From the NCBI RefSeq assembly GCF_932276165.1, contig NC_063998.1:9126501-9190500 (forward strand): 64,000 nt of DNA, read 5' to 3'. The stretch is from Plutella xylostella. Its lineage: Eukaryota > Arthropoda > Insecta > Lepidoptera > Plutellidae. The notes beneath the pieces are model-generated. The model saw only the letters and a list, made by a program, of their open reading frames with translations. It did no database searches and had not been told where the DNA came from. Shown here piece after piece: positions 10,062-23,400 of this stretch; the first letter of the stretch is position 1; each line of letters starts with the position of its first letter. The position numbers and the translations under genes were made by a program.

Positions 10062-12078
10062 ATGGAGAACCTGCCTCGGCCGCGGCGCTCGTTCGGCTGC
10101 TTCTCGCTCAAGCTGGGCTGCGTGCTCACGGCGCTCATACTCATTGTAAGTACTTACCACATATTTTTCTACTAAACTGCTGACTTATATCATCGATTAG
10201 TAAGAACTTAATTATTCTGTTGAACCCGGTTTAAAATAGTCGATTAGAGAAGAGAGAGACTCGTAAGGCATTAGGATTTTAGCTAGAAAAGGAAGATTAG
10301 GAAGAGAAATTTTACCTTCTTTTGTTATTTTGATTCTTTCTAATCTAGGTTTGCACTAAGTATATTTACAGTCTTATTCACCGATACTTACCTATATCTA
10401 TGAGAAGGGATTCATAATAAACCAGAACTTTTGTGTGACTTTATTTATCAGTGCCTGACAATACAAAACGATCAAGAATAGACGATTTGTGATTTTACGT
10501 TCATACCTCTAAATAAGAGACCGTTTCAACTACCTCATCCTGTTTATATTCTATATTCCAGCTATACTCAATAATAGACGCTTTGTGATTTTACGTAGCG
10601 TTACCTTAATAAGAGATCGTTTCAACCACCTCATGTTGTCCACATTCCAGCTATACTCAATCTTCGTGCTAGCGCACTGCGGGCGCGCGCTGTCCGCCCT
10701 GCCGGGCGCCTCGCCCGACGCCCCCGCCCCCCTCCTGCGGCTGGGGTCCGTGGTCTACACGGCCGTGCACTCGCTCGTCACGCTGTTCTTGTCTACTCTG
10801 ATGATGATTGGAGCTTTAAGGGTAAGATGTGTGCTGCCATCTGTTGGTTGTCTGGTACAGCTTTGTGTCGAGGGTATCCTAGAAACGAAGCAGTACTACA
10901 AACTAACAATAGATGGCAGTGAAACGGAATGCACGTCGATGATGCCAATAATACAATCCATATTAGACTTTCTACATCGCGGTACTTATTGAAGAGTCAA
11001 GTAGGTACTGGTTGCACAAATTGCACATATCTCACCTTCTAATACTTATAGAGGAAATCTCTAGATGTTAGTACATACAATGACTAAACTGCTAACTTTT
11101 CTGGACCGATATTTGATCTCGGGTGTGAGCTTAGCTCTACCCAAAATATAGCAACAATCCTACCACTTCCACTGGTAGAAAGAGAAGCACAGTACATATC
11201 TACCTAACAATGCATTAAGTAAAAGTACCTTGTCTACATTAAGAAAGACGTAGCTACATACAACGATGACACTATATTCCCCATAATCTCTCCACTCCAG
11301 GAGACCCCCTCCCTGATGCGTCCGTGGCTGGTGTGGGTGTCGGTGCAGGTGGTGGCCATTCTGCTGCTCTTCATCACGTACGTTGCCAGCGGAGCCCTGC
11401 CGGTCAGCCGGGACCTGCTGGGCTACTACCTGCTGCAGGGGACTGTGTTCAGTGAGTGGGGTGATTAGAGGGAAGGATTGAAAATCTGGTAGGGGATAAC
11501 GATGCCTTTTTTATCCTAAAATGCATTGGTTAGAATTATGCTGACATATTGGAATGACAAGACGTCTGACCGCTCGCTGGCAGTGTGTAGCTATGAACAA
11601 AGTATAAAGACGGTTCCTGAAAGTGGTATAAAGCTAAGTGCGCATAACGATTTTACTTTTTGCGCTATTAAAAATCGTGGTGGAGACTAAACATTAATTC
11701 CCCAGTGATTTGCGTGTACATTTTGGTGCTGGTGGGCAGGTACCACCGGCAGCTGGAGGATGCACTTAGCGAATATTTTTTATTAGGGACGACTTAACCA
11801 GGGATTACTTGTTGACTTTTTACACATCTGTCAAGAATTTAATAATTCTGAAGAATCTAATGAACTAATTCCTTTGTTATGATCTAACCTATATGATAAA
11901 ACTGGGGCTTAGTTTAAACTTTTTGTTCTAACCAGTTAATACTTATTTCCCAGTGATCCGAGTCTACATGTTGGTGCTGGTGGGTAGCTACTACCGACAG
12001 CTGGAAGAGGAGCAGGACCAGACGGAGCGGCTGAGGTCGCTGCTAGACAAGGACTTCGCCATGACGCACTATTGCTAG
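10062..12078 (+). CDS. Gene A: four-transmembrane family protein
   Basis: Reconstructed from four exons: 10062-10145, 10651-10821, 11301-11451 and 11954-12078 (176 aa; intron phases 0, 0, 1; all GT-AG). Exon 1 begins MENLPRPRRSFGCFSLKLG, the family N-terminal motif but with a reduced cysteine pattern. Predicted membrane segments are at about residues 20-38, 62-84, 90-112 and 127-151, giving cytosolic N and C termini. The tail is charged and Glu/Gln-rich with a YYRQL tyrosine motif. It lies at the left end of the ten-gene cluster and is closest in style to gene J at the right end. A MITE sits just upstream. An extra terminal exon (11706-11797) and a duplicated acceptor (10560-10561) lie inside introns. 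An ATTAAA signal follows at 12378. Function is unknown; the layout suggests a DUF4728/pasiflora- or LAPTM-like membrane protein. Confidence 0.85.
10477..10660 (+). repeat. Tandem duplication of the exon 2 acceptor region of gene A
   Basis: Two diverged units of about 90-96 bp each start AATAGACG(A/C)TTTGTG and each end in ATTCCAG followed by CTATACTCAA. The second unit holds the functional acceptor (AG at 10649-10650, exon 2 from 10651). The first unit holds a decoy acceptor (AG at 10560-10561). Reading from the decoy in phase 0 meets a TGA after eight codons, so its use would truncate the protein. Confidence 0.75.
11706..11797 (+). pseudogene. Extra (duplicated, truncated) terminal exon of gene A
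   Basis: After a CCCCAG acceptor, TGATTTGCGTGTACATTT.. parallels the true terminal exon at 11954 and keeps the same phase 1 join. It encodes ICVYILVLVGRYHRQLED, against IRVYMLVLVGSYYRQLEE in exon 4. The similarity stops after CTGGAGGA; the frame then runs to TAA at 11795-11797, where MITE M copy 2 begins. It could be an alternative last exon giving a shorter tail, or a dead copy whose end was replaced by the MITE. Confidence 0.75.
11790..11907. mobile_element. MITE family M, copy 2 (left end decayed)
   Basis: It shares ACCAGGGATTACTTGTTGAC, ACATCTGTCAAGAATTTAAT and a right end GATCTAACCTATATGATAAAACTGGGG with the other M copies. The left inverted repeat is degenerate. It lies between the truncated and intact terminal exons of gene A. 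Confidence 0.65.
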
Positions 12079-12377
12079 CCGGTGAAGTGCTGGCGTAGCG
12101 CCACCGCACTTTAGCAATCAACCATCTTTCCAATGCTCATACGTGAAAACTGTCATAATGTGTATGTATGGACAAAATGCTGCAGCATGGTTCGTTGATG
12201 GCTAATGTGTTGGTGGAGGTAGCCAGCTGATCTGGCGGTAGCTTGGATCGCATTAAGTTTGGAAACAAAAGTAGACTGAAAGAAGTTGGGATAGGGCTTT
12301 AAGTTCGTTGTATAATTTGTATATATATTATAGTAATAATATTACAATATATGTATACTGTGTTTGTATTACTTTGT

Positions 12378-12383
12378 ATTAAA
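12378..12383 (+). terminator. Candidate polyadenylation signal of gene A (ATTAAA)
   Basis: ATTAAA lies 300 bp after the gene A stop codon and is followed by a T-rich run. A large TIR element begins 29 bp further on, so the 3' end of the gene is tightly bounded by the insertion. Confidence 0.4.
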
Positions 12384-12411
12384 CTTTTTTATTACTTACT
12401 AACTGTATATA

Positions 12412-13509
12412 TGTTACTGTAAAAGCCCGAACAACGGTAAATCCTAAGATTTACGCGTAAAACCTAAGATTTACCAACTCTTAATGGTAAAAGCCCGAAA
12501 GATTTTGCGATTCGCACTTTTACCACTATTCACTTGGTAAATCTTAGGATTTACATTAAGGCACGGTAAATGTTGAAAATGCCAGGTTATAACTTATAAC
12601 CTCCATAGTCGAACAAAGCGTCCGTAGTCGAGCGGGCTTCAGTGATCGTAACTGATCACTGAGGTTTAGCAACAACCAGCATGGTCAGCCATTGGATGGG
12701 TGACCGATTTCAAGTGGTTCTTTTCTGGATGCTTTCGTGCTTCGGACAGCACGTTAAGCCGTGGGTCCCGGTTGCTGCTTCGGCAGCATTCGTTAAGCCT
12801 AGTCAGAGGCCTTCGGGCGGCTTGAAAACGTCTGACAGTCAGGTTGCCCACTTACCCGACAACTCGCTCAGCACAAGCTTGCTTGTGTTGGAGTCCACCA
12901 ACCCGCACTAGGCCAGCGTGGTGGACTAGATCGAAACCCTTCCTTAATTGGAAGGAGACCCGTGCCCCAGCAGTGGGGACGTAATGAGTCGTGATGATGA
13001 TGATAACTTATAACTAACCGAACTTAAGAAATATTTATTATTGCAATCTATTTTACTCGACGTCAACAATAATAATACGTGAAAATTATTTTACTTCCGG
13101 TTTCCGTGTTTAAATTATCGTTCAGTGAATGAGTGAAAATAAAGTTATTTTCCAATAATCCAGCATTCAATGATAATTCGCATCTATTACTATACACATA
13201 AATACCATAATCCGGTGCATTACATCGCCCAAAAGTTGATGAATGACCTTGACCTCCAATTTCTTTTCGACAAGTGGTTATTGGGTTGAAATAAATGAAT
13301 AGGTAATAATTAATCTTTGTTTTATTCCCAAAACCAACTTTTACTAGGTGTCAGTGGTTAAACCTAGCATTTACCAAATTCTGATGGTAAAAGCCAGAAA
13401 AAAATTACCCATTTTCACAAATCCTTACATTTACCAACTCATGTTGGTAAATCCTAAGATTTACTGGTAAATCCTAGGATTTACCGTTGTTCGGGCTTTT
13501 ACAGTAACA
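12412..13509. mobile_element. TIR element X, copy 1 (~1.1 kb, non-autonomous)
   Basis: Both ends read TGTTACTGTAAAAGCCCGAA inward. They are followed by several subterminal palindromic repeats of the type GGTAAATCCTAGGATTTACC interleaved with GGTAAAAGCC.. words. There is no transposase. The flanks are TA-rich (TATAT/ATATA), so the exact target duplication (TA to TATA) is ambiguous. The interior carries a complete SINE at 12601-13004. A second copy in inverted orientation lies at 62405-63390, inside gene J. Confidence 0.8.
12601..13004 (+). mobile_element. SINE with 5S-rRNA-derived head, nested in element X copy 1
   Basis: Positions about 12653-12705 (GATCACTGAGGTTTAGCAAC.. GGTCAG..TTGGATGGGTGACCG) align base for base with the internal control region of animal 5S rRNA (GATCACCGAAGTTAAGCAAC.. 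GGTCAG..TTGGATGGGTGACCG). This points to a pol III promoter of 5S type (SINE3 class). The 3' part ends in CCCCAGCAGTGGGGACG.. (GAT)n. The insertion is flanked by a 10-bp direct repeat AACTTATAAC (12591-12600 and 13005-13014). Partial copies are at 28.75, 43.65 and 58.49 kb and a full one at 62.82 kb. Confidence 0.8.
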
Positions 13510-14487
13510 TATATAAATTTCAACGAGGAGGATTAGTCGGTAAGTAAAACTAAATTTAATTTGGCATAACATAGATAAGACTTTATATAACTAATGATAA
13601 TTGCACTTATGAAAACTAATGATAATCATCTACGAACTAAGAATTATATGTACAAATTATAACTTAATAATAAATTATAATGCTATCAGCCTGTAAACGG
13701 CATTATCAAATTCTGTCGATAGAAAAATAACGATCATCTCAAATAAGATAATAAGGAAATAAACATCTCATTAATTACATCACACTAGGGTTAAAATTAA
13801 CAGTAGGTACAGAGATACAAAAAATACCAAAAATATGCTTAGGTCGACGTATGTTGCATTGGTATTTATGTAAACAGCAATAATAATGTAACTTACAACA
13901 CGGGATAAATCATGGTAACTTTGAACACGTTTACGTTACGTTACTCGTTACCTCTAAATCTAAGTAAATAACAAATATCTCATTTTACTGAATTTATTGT
14001 CCTTGTTCAAAATCTAGGTTTACTACGTAAGGGATGAATAAAAGTACCTAGGTATATACTTGCTGATACTTTCTTACGTATAAAGTCAGACATGACCTGC
14101 CTAGGAATATAGAAATCAGCCCTAAGGTTACTATTATAATTGTTATGGATTAGGTATTTTTCAATTATTATTCTATAATTAATATCTTAATAATTTAATA
14201 ATTCCCTTACATAAGAGGCACATTATCACATCGTCTAACTTAGCACCTGAATTTTATACAATGTCTATATAGCTATGAAAAGTAAAATTCCGTTTTGATA
14301 GACATCTAATTAGATCTTATTCTCCATCAAACATTTCTAAACCTATAATTTGTAGAGTTTCATCTAGAAATACCTATGCAGTTATGCACCTGAAAAAATA
14401 TCAGCCTTGGTCACCTGATCTTTAATCCTCGTTACTTTGCTCCAACCTTTTATTCCAGTGGTAAGTAGAGTGGACGCTGGGCCGGTA

Positions 14488-17400
14488 CTACGCGTCTTCT
14501 CTGACGTACTTGACAGTCCCATCTCGCTGCATCTTCAGTATCAGACTCCAGATCAGGATCGCCAGGTAGATTTGAAGAGCTGGAATAGATTAAGGGAATC
14601 ATTAATTTTAAGCGGGAGACGCAGTCTGATTGACAAATGTGGGGTTGTTAGATGTTTTGATATACCTTTGATGATATCTACATATACGAATAAAAACCGG
14701 TACAGGTCTTAAAATTCAACAACATCGTGCATCCAAACTGGTTATATGGGTTTTTACTTGTTTTTTTTTATGTAGGATCATTTTAACAATATAACACACT
14801 GGCATTGATTGTGTGTTTGTGAATCATGAATCATGATTCATCAGTTTTGGATAGCAAAGTCTTTAGATAATAATATATTTCATAATTTATGTATTCAGGC
14901 TTGCATTTCGTGCATATTAGATTTTAAAAACATATAGTTATTGATTTTAAACTTCCAATCGATACGTAAAGTTTGATGTCTGAATTCCACAAATCGAACA
15001 GCCTGATGCTAATGCGATCATTCTCATGTTGGTGACTTACTTTGAGAAAATAGAGCAAAATGATGATGATGTTGCATTGACTTATACAGGGTGGCCCAAA
15101 GAGTGACGTCCAAAGGAAAAAAAATGATTCCTGACGTCAAGTGATTGATTATTGATAATGCCAATTAACTTACTGAGTTGGAACAGTATGAGGAACAGCT
15201 CGCTGGCCGTCTCGTTGGTGAGGAAGGCGAGCGAGTAGAGGAAGCCCACGAAGGAGAACACGATCTCGAAGTGCAGGTAGATCTTCATCAGCGTCACGTG
15301 CTTCTGGAAGGGGGGGATTGGGGGGTTGTGGTGAGGTTTTGAGATATATTTTGGGGTGCACGTAGGGTATTTTATTATTTTATTTTATAAGCAGTTTCAT
15401 TATTTTCTTTTGTAAGTTTAATTGTAGATCGTAGATATGTGAGCTTGTTTTGGGATGCTCTCTGGGCTATTTGAACAAATTTTGTCAGGTATCTGGTAAT
15501 AATTATATCCTCCTACCTAAACCCATTGTTCCAACTTATCGGATGAGCTTTTTATATGTAAAATCGATGTAACAAATAACCACTGGAACATCCGATAAAA
15601 AATCGGGCCCGACAGCTGACAAGTGGTATAGCTGGGCAAATCGATAGACCAAGTTTTTAGGTGCTTCTTGGAAGATATCCCAAGCAGCACACACAGATTT
15701 TCGATCCTGGAGCATTACTGCTATTCTCATGCAGCAGAAAATAACGTAAAATCTCAATGAAATTACCTTATGCAGCGCGACAATAAACACTATCGTCATG
15801 ACAGTCTCAATGACCAGGGCGGCGGTGTCGGCGACCAGGCGAGGGAACTCCGCGGCGCCCAGCCCGTGCAGCCGCAGGTACGAGATGTAGTACGACAGGA
15901 TGCCACACACCACCAGCGTCAGCACCTGAGATGGGAGATGAGGAGCGGTTAGTGAGTGAGCGAGAAAGAACGAATGAGCAAAACACCTGGAGGGAGATGG
16001 GAGATCAGGAGCGGTTCGTGAGTGAGGAGGAAAGAACGAGCAAAACCCTCGGATCTCCGGGGTCTCTCCGGGAAGTCATAAATAACCTAGATCGCCTACT
16101 GGCTTTCTGTAGCTAGTCGGGGTGACTAGCTATTCGGGGTAGCACCTGGAGGGAGACGGGAGATGAGGATCGGTTAGTGAGTGAGCGGGAAAGAGGATGT
16201 GGTCAGTGATTCATGAGCGTAGATTGTAAGCAAAATTTTACAGCATTCGGCATCATTAATTTGTGGTCAGTGGTGAGTCTATAGCAACTTTTTTTACAAA
16301 CTCATGTCACGTATCGCCCATTCAGTTTAACATGTGATATCAAACTATCCATCGAGAGTCAGATTCGACTGTTTTCACAAGTAATTAAACAACTCTTCGC
16401 GCACCGTTTCGTTTTTAGTTCAGATTACAAAACCGAATATGAGGTTTGCTGTAAGTATTATGTTTGAGAAATAATGAGTACTGACTCATCACAATCAGAT
16501 ATCTGCTATCCGGTTTTATGAGTAGCACAATCATGGATGTGTCTCTTTCACGTTGCCAGTGGGGTTTCCACGGTTTTCACTAAGTAGGTACCGGACATTA
16601 GCAATCATTTACAATCCTTATGCCTAGTTTCACCATAGTCTGTTAGATCATTAACACCCCTGTTACTTTGTAATGTCATCAATTATACCTCATCTCCATA
16701 TTAACTTCTTGACAGATATGTCAAAACTAATCCCTTTTTATGATCTAACAGAGTATGGTGAAACTGGGGCTAAAGCATTCTGAACGGTTCATCAACAGTC
16801 AATTGTCCCGCCATTAGAACGATCCTTTCGCGGGATAATCGACAGTTGATGAACCGTTCAGAATCTGACAATTTAGTATCTAAGATTAAAAAACAGACTT
16901 TATAGTAGAGATAATGAAGCTGTAACCCACCAGGTTGGCGTAGGCGAAGGCGACGAGGCCGCGGCGCAGCGGCACGCAGAAGCAGCATCGCGTCAGGTTC
17001 GGGATCTCGATGTTATTCGATATTTTGGACCTGCAAGTGGAGACATTACATCTGTTTTATATTTATGTAAGTGAGTTAATGAGGAAACGAGCTAAAACCA
17101 CGTAAAACTCACAAAAAGTTCGTCGGTACAGAACATAAATACAGCTATATACCTAGGTCACTACTTTTATGTTCCTTGAACACTAGGTGAAACAAATGAC
17201 AAGATTTAGATATGTATTCAGTTGACTGATGAACAAGAAAACATATTAATATTCACAATCTCAGTTTGCGACTCACACGAAAAGTACTTAGGTATGTCTT
17301 AAAATACATACAATATTGCCTGTATACCTCTTGTATATCTCTTATCTCTGCATAATATGCTAAATGTAAATCGGCTCATGAAGCCCGGCACTGTACCATC

Positions 17401-20400
17401 TAAATAAAAAGTGGTGAATGTATTCCTGATTCCGACATCATTTCCGTACAAATTGCGCACATAATTAATTAATTAAATATCATTGACCCTGTCACGATAC
17501 ATAGAGATTCATTGAATTATTATATTAGTTTGAACGCGTGTGTGTTTTAACGAAACGGCGAAAGTGCTTCTATAATTCAATACGATATATAATTCAGTTA
17601 GAATTAATTGACAAAATACTGTGACACTCATCAAAAAAATAAAACCATGTTTACTTGGTGTTTAGATCAAAATTTGTCACATCTATAAGGCCTTTGACAG
17701 TCAACTGACAGCGTTTAGCATGTGTCCAAGTTTTGATGGTAAAGCCCTAAAAATGACTATAATAGGACTTTATTAGAAGCCGGTAAATAAGAACTGAACT
17801 GTGACCCACTGATAAGATAACAAAGAACGGCGGATGTATCGTTCGTTCCAATGATAATAAAATTATGTGTCTCTATTCATTTTAATGTGATCATTTTCTG
17901 ATGCAGTTTTCATTGAATTCCTAGCGTAGCTGTTACCACCCGCACCCGCCAACTTTAGCAGTTCTAAACCAGATTTCGTCGAGTCTTTTTTGCCAGTGTG
18001 AACTCCGCTTTATAACTATGCAGATATAAACTTTTTTACACTTATAACTATGACCTGTGTGTTAAATCATTCCTAATCTTGTACATATACAGCGGTATTA
18101 TGTAGGTACATACACAGAAACATCGCAATTACAATATATATAATTAGAAACAACTCATACAACGACTTAAAACGATCACCAAGGGTCACTCTCATTATAA
18201 CGGAGAAAATATGATAGAGCAGATATTTTTATAACATAAAGAAAGAAAATGTTGAGTTTTTACAGTTTCTGCTGAGAGAACACTCGCAAAACATATGTAG
18301 CTAAGGGCTCAAGTTCAGTGTTATATTGGCTGGATAATAGTTGTATGATAAAGTCGTTTTCGAACTAAGAATTGTATGTTTTGACATTGCTAAATAAAAC
18401 AAAATAGATTTCAATGGCTGCCATTTTCCAGTTAAGTACCAAAAAATTAACACTATGTCACGCTGTGTTGGCTATTAACTAGTTAAGTACGAATGTTATT
18501 ATTGTAATGTGGGTGTGAATCTGTCGGATAATAGTAAGAGTGATTTACCGTGACTGTCAAGGACATACTCACTTGGACGTAGTCTAAACATGTGAATTAT
18601 TAGATAATAGTCTACTTATTTTGCATTTCACGAGCATCATCACGGTAATGGATGAGGAAAATGACTGTTTATGCCTTCTGTGTCATGTCTGCGCATGAAA
18701 TTTCATAGATAAGTCTAAATTTTCTACTATTTGAATTGACTGCATTTGTTTGTACAAATTATACAGCGAGAGCGATGCAAAAGTTTATAATTTGTATGTT
18801 TTTTATACTAGCCGCTAGCCTAACTAAAAAGACTTATCTGTGACTTATCTTTGTCCCGAATGGTTTGTTTTTACTTGAGAGGGTTTTACCCTGGTTAGAG
18901 ATTATAACTTGCCATCACTCATTATAGTCATCATCATCAGTCATCGACCCACCGAAGTACCGACATAAACAACCTGATTGACGTAAAATGCAAAATAGGA
19001 TCGGTAATTTGATGATTACAAAATTATTTCCTTTTTCAGTGTCATCAAATCTAAATTTTGCCATTTCCTGTGAGACGGTTTTATACCAGCAAAATATACG
19101 TAATGTGCCTACTTACATATATAATTCTACTTAGTTTTTACTAGGTAATTATGCTGTGTGTGTGTAAAACAAGAAGGGTAGCAATCATGTACAGAAATAT
19201 CAGTTCTTAAAACATTGCTAGTGCTGGGAAAGCTGAACGATTCGTCTTGGGAGATCCATTAGCTGTCATCCAATTAAATTCCTAAAATACTACCAACTAG
19301 AAATTCTGCCATTATGTAGCTACTCAAAAGCTTACACATAAGAAATATAATTAGTTTAATAAAGAAGAGATTATGCTATAAAATTACTTAACCCAAATAA
19401 TTATTTTTTCTTCACGGTGGTAGGTAGATACATTATGCAAGGCAACTTATGTTTCGTGTTAGTTCTGAATTAATTAAAATATAATGTGAAGTGTGTTATT
19501 GAAGAAGCAACACGATTATGTTAACGATACACACATCGAATCAATTGAGAACTTTATTTAAGTAAGTAAAGAAGAATATAGGACTTAAGTAGGTTCACAT
19601 TGAAATGATTATAACTAGAATAATGATTTTTTTTTTTTTCTTTTTTTTTTTTTAGTTACTGTATTTAATTCATTTAATCAAACTGTAAATATCTATGTAC
19701 ACAATACAATCTAAATAACTTATTCTAAACTTAAGAAAAATTATGACTAAAGGTACCTAGCCTAACTATAAACAAAAAAAAGAAGAAAAAAAAAATAAAA
19801 TAAATAATGATTACTTAATAATGATGATTGATGTGTGTGTGTGATTGTGGTGAGACATAATATTATGATTTCAAGTATCTACAAGTCACATTTGCCATAA
19901 ATTTGGAGGAGGAGGACTTTATCTTATTACAGCAACCATTCAATGAAAAAACTGAGAGCAGTTACTGTATTGTCATCGTAACGCCATCAAGTTACAATAC
20001 CAGCATCTTATCTCACTAATAATAAAACAGGTTTTCCCTTGAACCTATGATCTAACGATAGGAATCACGTAAATCATACTGTTACTATTGTCTGCTCTTA
20101 ATCGTCTGTATTTGCTGTTTGGTATAAATGCAAGTCTACTGGTCTTTCAAATGTAGGTACTTACGGATACTGAATTTTACTATGTAGTACTTTTGTATTT
20201 GGAAGATTATATTAAGTATACCTATTTTATTAAATAAGAGCTTATTTCAGCTACTTTCTGCGTAAAGCTTTCACTACCCTTTTAGACCATAACTAAAGTC
20301 TATGGTAGTAGGAGCTTTCACACTTGGCTAAGCTTGTGCCCTCAGCATAATGTAAGCATTGCATGGCTTGTTTAAAACATACGTATAGGCAGGCTACCGT

Positions 20401-23400
20401 AAGTATACTCATGGGAGAAGAGTCTCGTATATCGCAAACTCCTACACCTTGGGCCTGAATAACTGCACGCAATAGTTACTGTTGCCGTCCTGACTTAGAA
20501 CAATCTTATACTAATCTACTGGTACCAGTCATCGCATCATGTTATGTTATCGTCATGGTTGTGGATGCTTGCTGAGATGTCATGTTATAATGAAATTAAC
20601 TTTTATGTATTACACTAGATCCACTGTACCCATCGCGAACTTTTTTTAACGACCATTTTTGGATTTAAAATGTACGTAGGTATTGAATTTCAAACTTGTT
20701 ACTTTGTAAATGTTAAGTAAGAACTTCCTTTTGACTTTGCTATAAGGCTAGGCTAAGGTTCATGTTATAAAGTGTTTAATAAAACTCTTGGGATTTTTTA
20801 TTCATAATCTTAAATTATGTAAATACATACTAATCTTCGATTATTATAATTATCTCCTACCTATTTGTCTTCGTTGACTGTGAAAGTATACACGTAATTT
20901 AGATGAAAATAACAATTGACAGTGTGTATACAGTCGATTATCTTCAATTTCTATGTGCGACTATCAATTCTAAGGGCCACATAGGTTAGGTTACATAGTG
21001 AATGTTGAAATTCCGAAGGGCCAGGCATTAGCTATTGCGAAGCTGCAGATTTCACGAACAAACTAAAATAATATCAGACAAGAAACAAGAATAAAGAAAA
21101 TGTAACATTAGAATTTTGAAATAAAATGTAAAATTGATTTTACTTTTAAAAGGAATTCATAATGTGCACTACACATCGTAAACGTAATTTTAACTGTTTT
21201 TTTAAATTAAATTATTTATCAAATTACATTTAGTTAATGATTTCATTTTAATAGTACGTTTAACGCAAAAAAACGTTAGTAGCATCGGTACCTCCAAATC
21301 GCCATGTCCACACTAAACATTGCTAATACTCTGCCCAATTGCAAAAGCTATCCTGCAAGTAGGTTACTTGCACTATCTACACACTAACGCAGACGAAGGC
21401 AAAGGAAAACAGCCCTTAACACACACTAATAAGTGCTAAGAAAGCAGAAATAGTAACTTTGTGAAGAATTTCTGCTTCTGACGTAAGTCTGAACCTGCGT
21501 GCATTAGCAAAACTAAAGTAAGTAAGTTAATATTTAATTGATGGATAATTTCAGTTGCTATAGTGCAGTACATGATATACTTAGCATTAATGGACTATGT
21601 ATATTTTCTTTTTAAAATAATATTTGTAAGTACACTTAAATGGCCTTTTTATCTTTTCTTAGTTACAACGGTTGTCTGGAACAGATCGCCATTTGTGCAT
21701 TTCTGTTATTTAAGTTATATTTTAGTATTTTTTATACACCATAAATCGCAAATAAAGTTTATTGTATTGTATTGTATTTTACAGTGGCACAAGTTTAACC
21801 TAGAATGGTTATTTCCAACCTTTTTTCAGTCATCTTAATAGCATTTATTAACCCAGTGGTGTCCGTTTTTTTGATACGGTCTCCTTCTTCTTTTTCTAGT
21901 GCGTCTCCACTGTGCTATGGTCACATTTGCCTTTTTTTTTCTATGGGACGAATTTTGTCTACACACTGTCTCACATTTCAGATGTTTTATTTATCGAAAC
22001 GCTCTCTCTCTACAGATGAAGGATGTGACAGAGATGAGAATGTTGAGATGGATGTGTGGTGTTACAAGAAAAGATAGAATACGAAATGAGTATACAAAGG
22101 GGAAGTATGAAAGTGGCTCCTATAGTGGAGAAGATGAAAAGCCATCGCCTTTTTTTGGTTTGGGCATGTCATGAGAAGAGAAGACAAGGTACTATTACTA
22201 GGAAAGTGTTGGAAATGAGACCTGAAGGAAGGCGTAAGAGAGGAAGACCAAGAAAGACGTGGCGTGGGATCGTGTGAAAAAAGATATGAGAGAGTGTGGA
22301 GTGAATGAGGATATGATAGAGGATAGGGTAAAATTGCGTGACATGACGCACAAAGGACGGACCCTAAATAAGGACAAGGCTAGGAAGAAGATGATAGTCA
22401 TAGAACAACTCGGACACACACTCGGGTACACAGAGTCCCCGTATAGGATAATCGGGAAGAGTTCATCAATTCTGCAAATGCTGACCTCCTTATACCGGAA
22501 TTAACGAGTTAATTGTCCTCGTCAGTTTCACGTCTCGATTCACTTGATCGATCAGAATAGCTCGAATCATCTGAATATCAATTTTAAATTATTATCAGTG
22601 CAGCGATCACAGGATTCGATACTATTTTCGAAACTACTCAAACATATGGAAAAAGAACAGTATCGTCAACTGTCACTGTCAAAATGTAAGGCAAATTGGT
22701 TTGTTCCAAAAGTGGCATTTGTTTTTTCCATATGTTTGTGTAGTTTCGAAAATAGTATCGGATCCTGTGTTCGCTGCACAGATACATTTTTATAGAATAG
22801 TAGCGTCCAAAATTATGAAGGTTATAAAAAACAGCCAATTAACAGTTACTTATCTCTCATTCACAATGTGCCATTGTCTCCCTACTTCAATGGCATTCAC
22901 GTAGTGTTGAGTTGGTACAACTTTTCTCTATTTTAGACTAAAAATAAAAATTTGTAACAAGGTAACGTACCTACCTACGTAACATACATAACATTATAAA
23001 CGGCATGTTTAGTAATCCGAGAAAATATTGATTGTCACTTAAGACATTTTCCCCCTAGCTGAAATGGTTATGGTTTATGGTGTTAACGTGCCCCTGCTGT
23101 CCTAAGTGGTGGCTCTATCAAAATAGGCTGTACGATGGGTATATATTAGGGTTTCGTTCCGGTGTTGATTCCCGGGAAATTTGTCAAAAAATAGCAAAAA
23201 AAATAGCATTCCCGGGAATTCCCGGGTTTGATTTTTAATCGATTCTATGCTATATTTTCATCTTTATTTATCTGTTTCTCCTACCTTAAACCAAAAAAAA
23301 TTATCGGCAGGCAAACATTACCTCAAATTTAATTAATTTTCTATTTTAATTATTTGTCATAATAATATTATTTTCAAACTGTTAATTATAATACATTTGT

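Larger units (their letters stand above)
12079..14487. other. Intergenic stretch between genes A and B
   Basis: The two genes converge on this stretch. It holds the gene A 3' UTR, TIR element X copy 1 with its nested SINE (12412-13509), and about 1 kb of very AT-rich DNA. No exon was recognised. Confidence 0.5.

Noticed and set aside
10585..10992. 135-codon plus-strand ORF in gene A
   Set aside because: It contains exon 2 (10651-10821) plus intronic read-through. The donor at 10822 (GTAAGA) and the paralogue structure define the exon.
12079..13509. Two 61-76 codon ORFs around 12.67-12.91 kb (and their mirror at 62.90-63.16 kb) as genes
   Set aside because: Both pairs are the SINE body read in two frames in the two copies. 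They reflect repeat sequence, not proteins.
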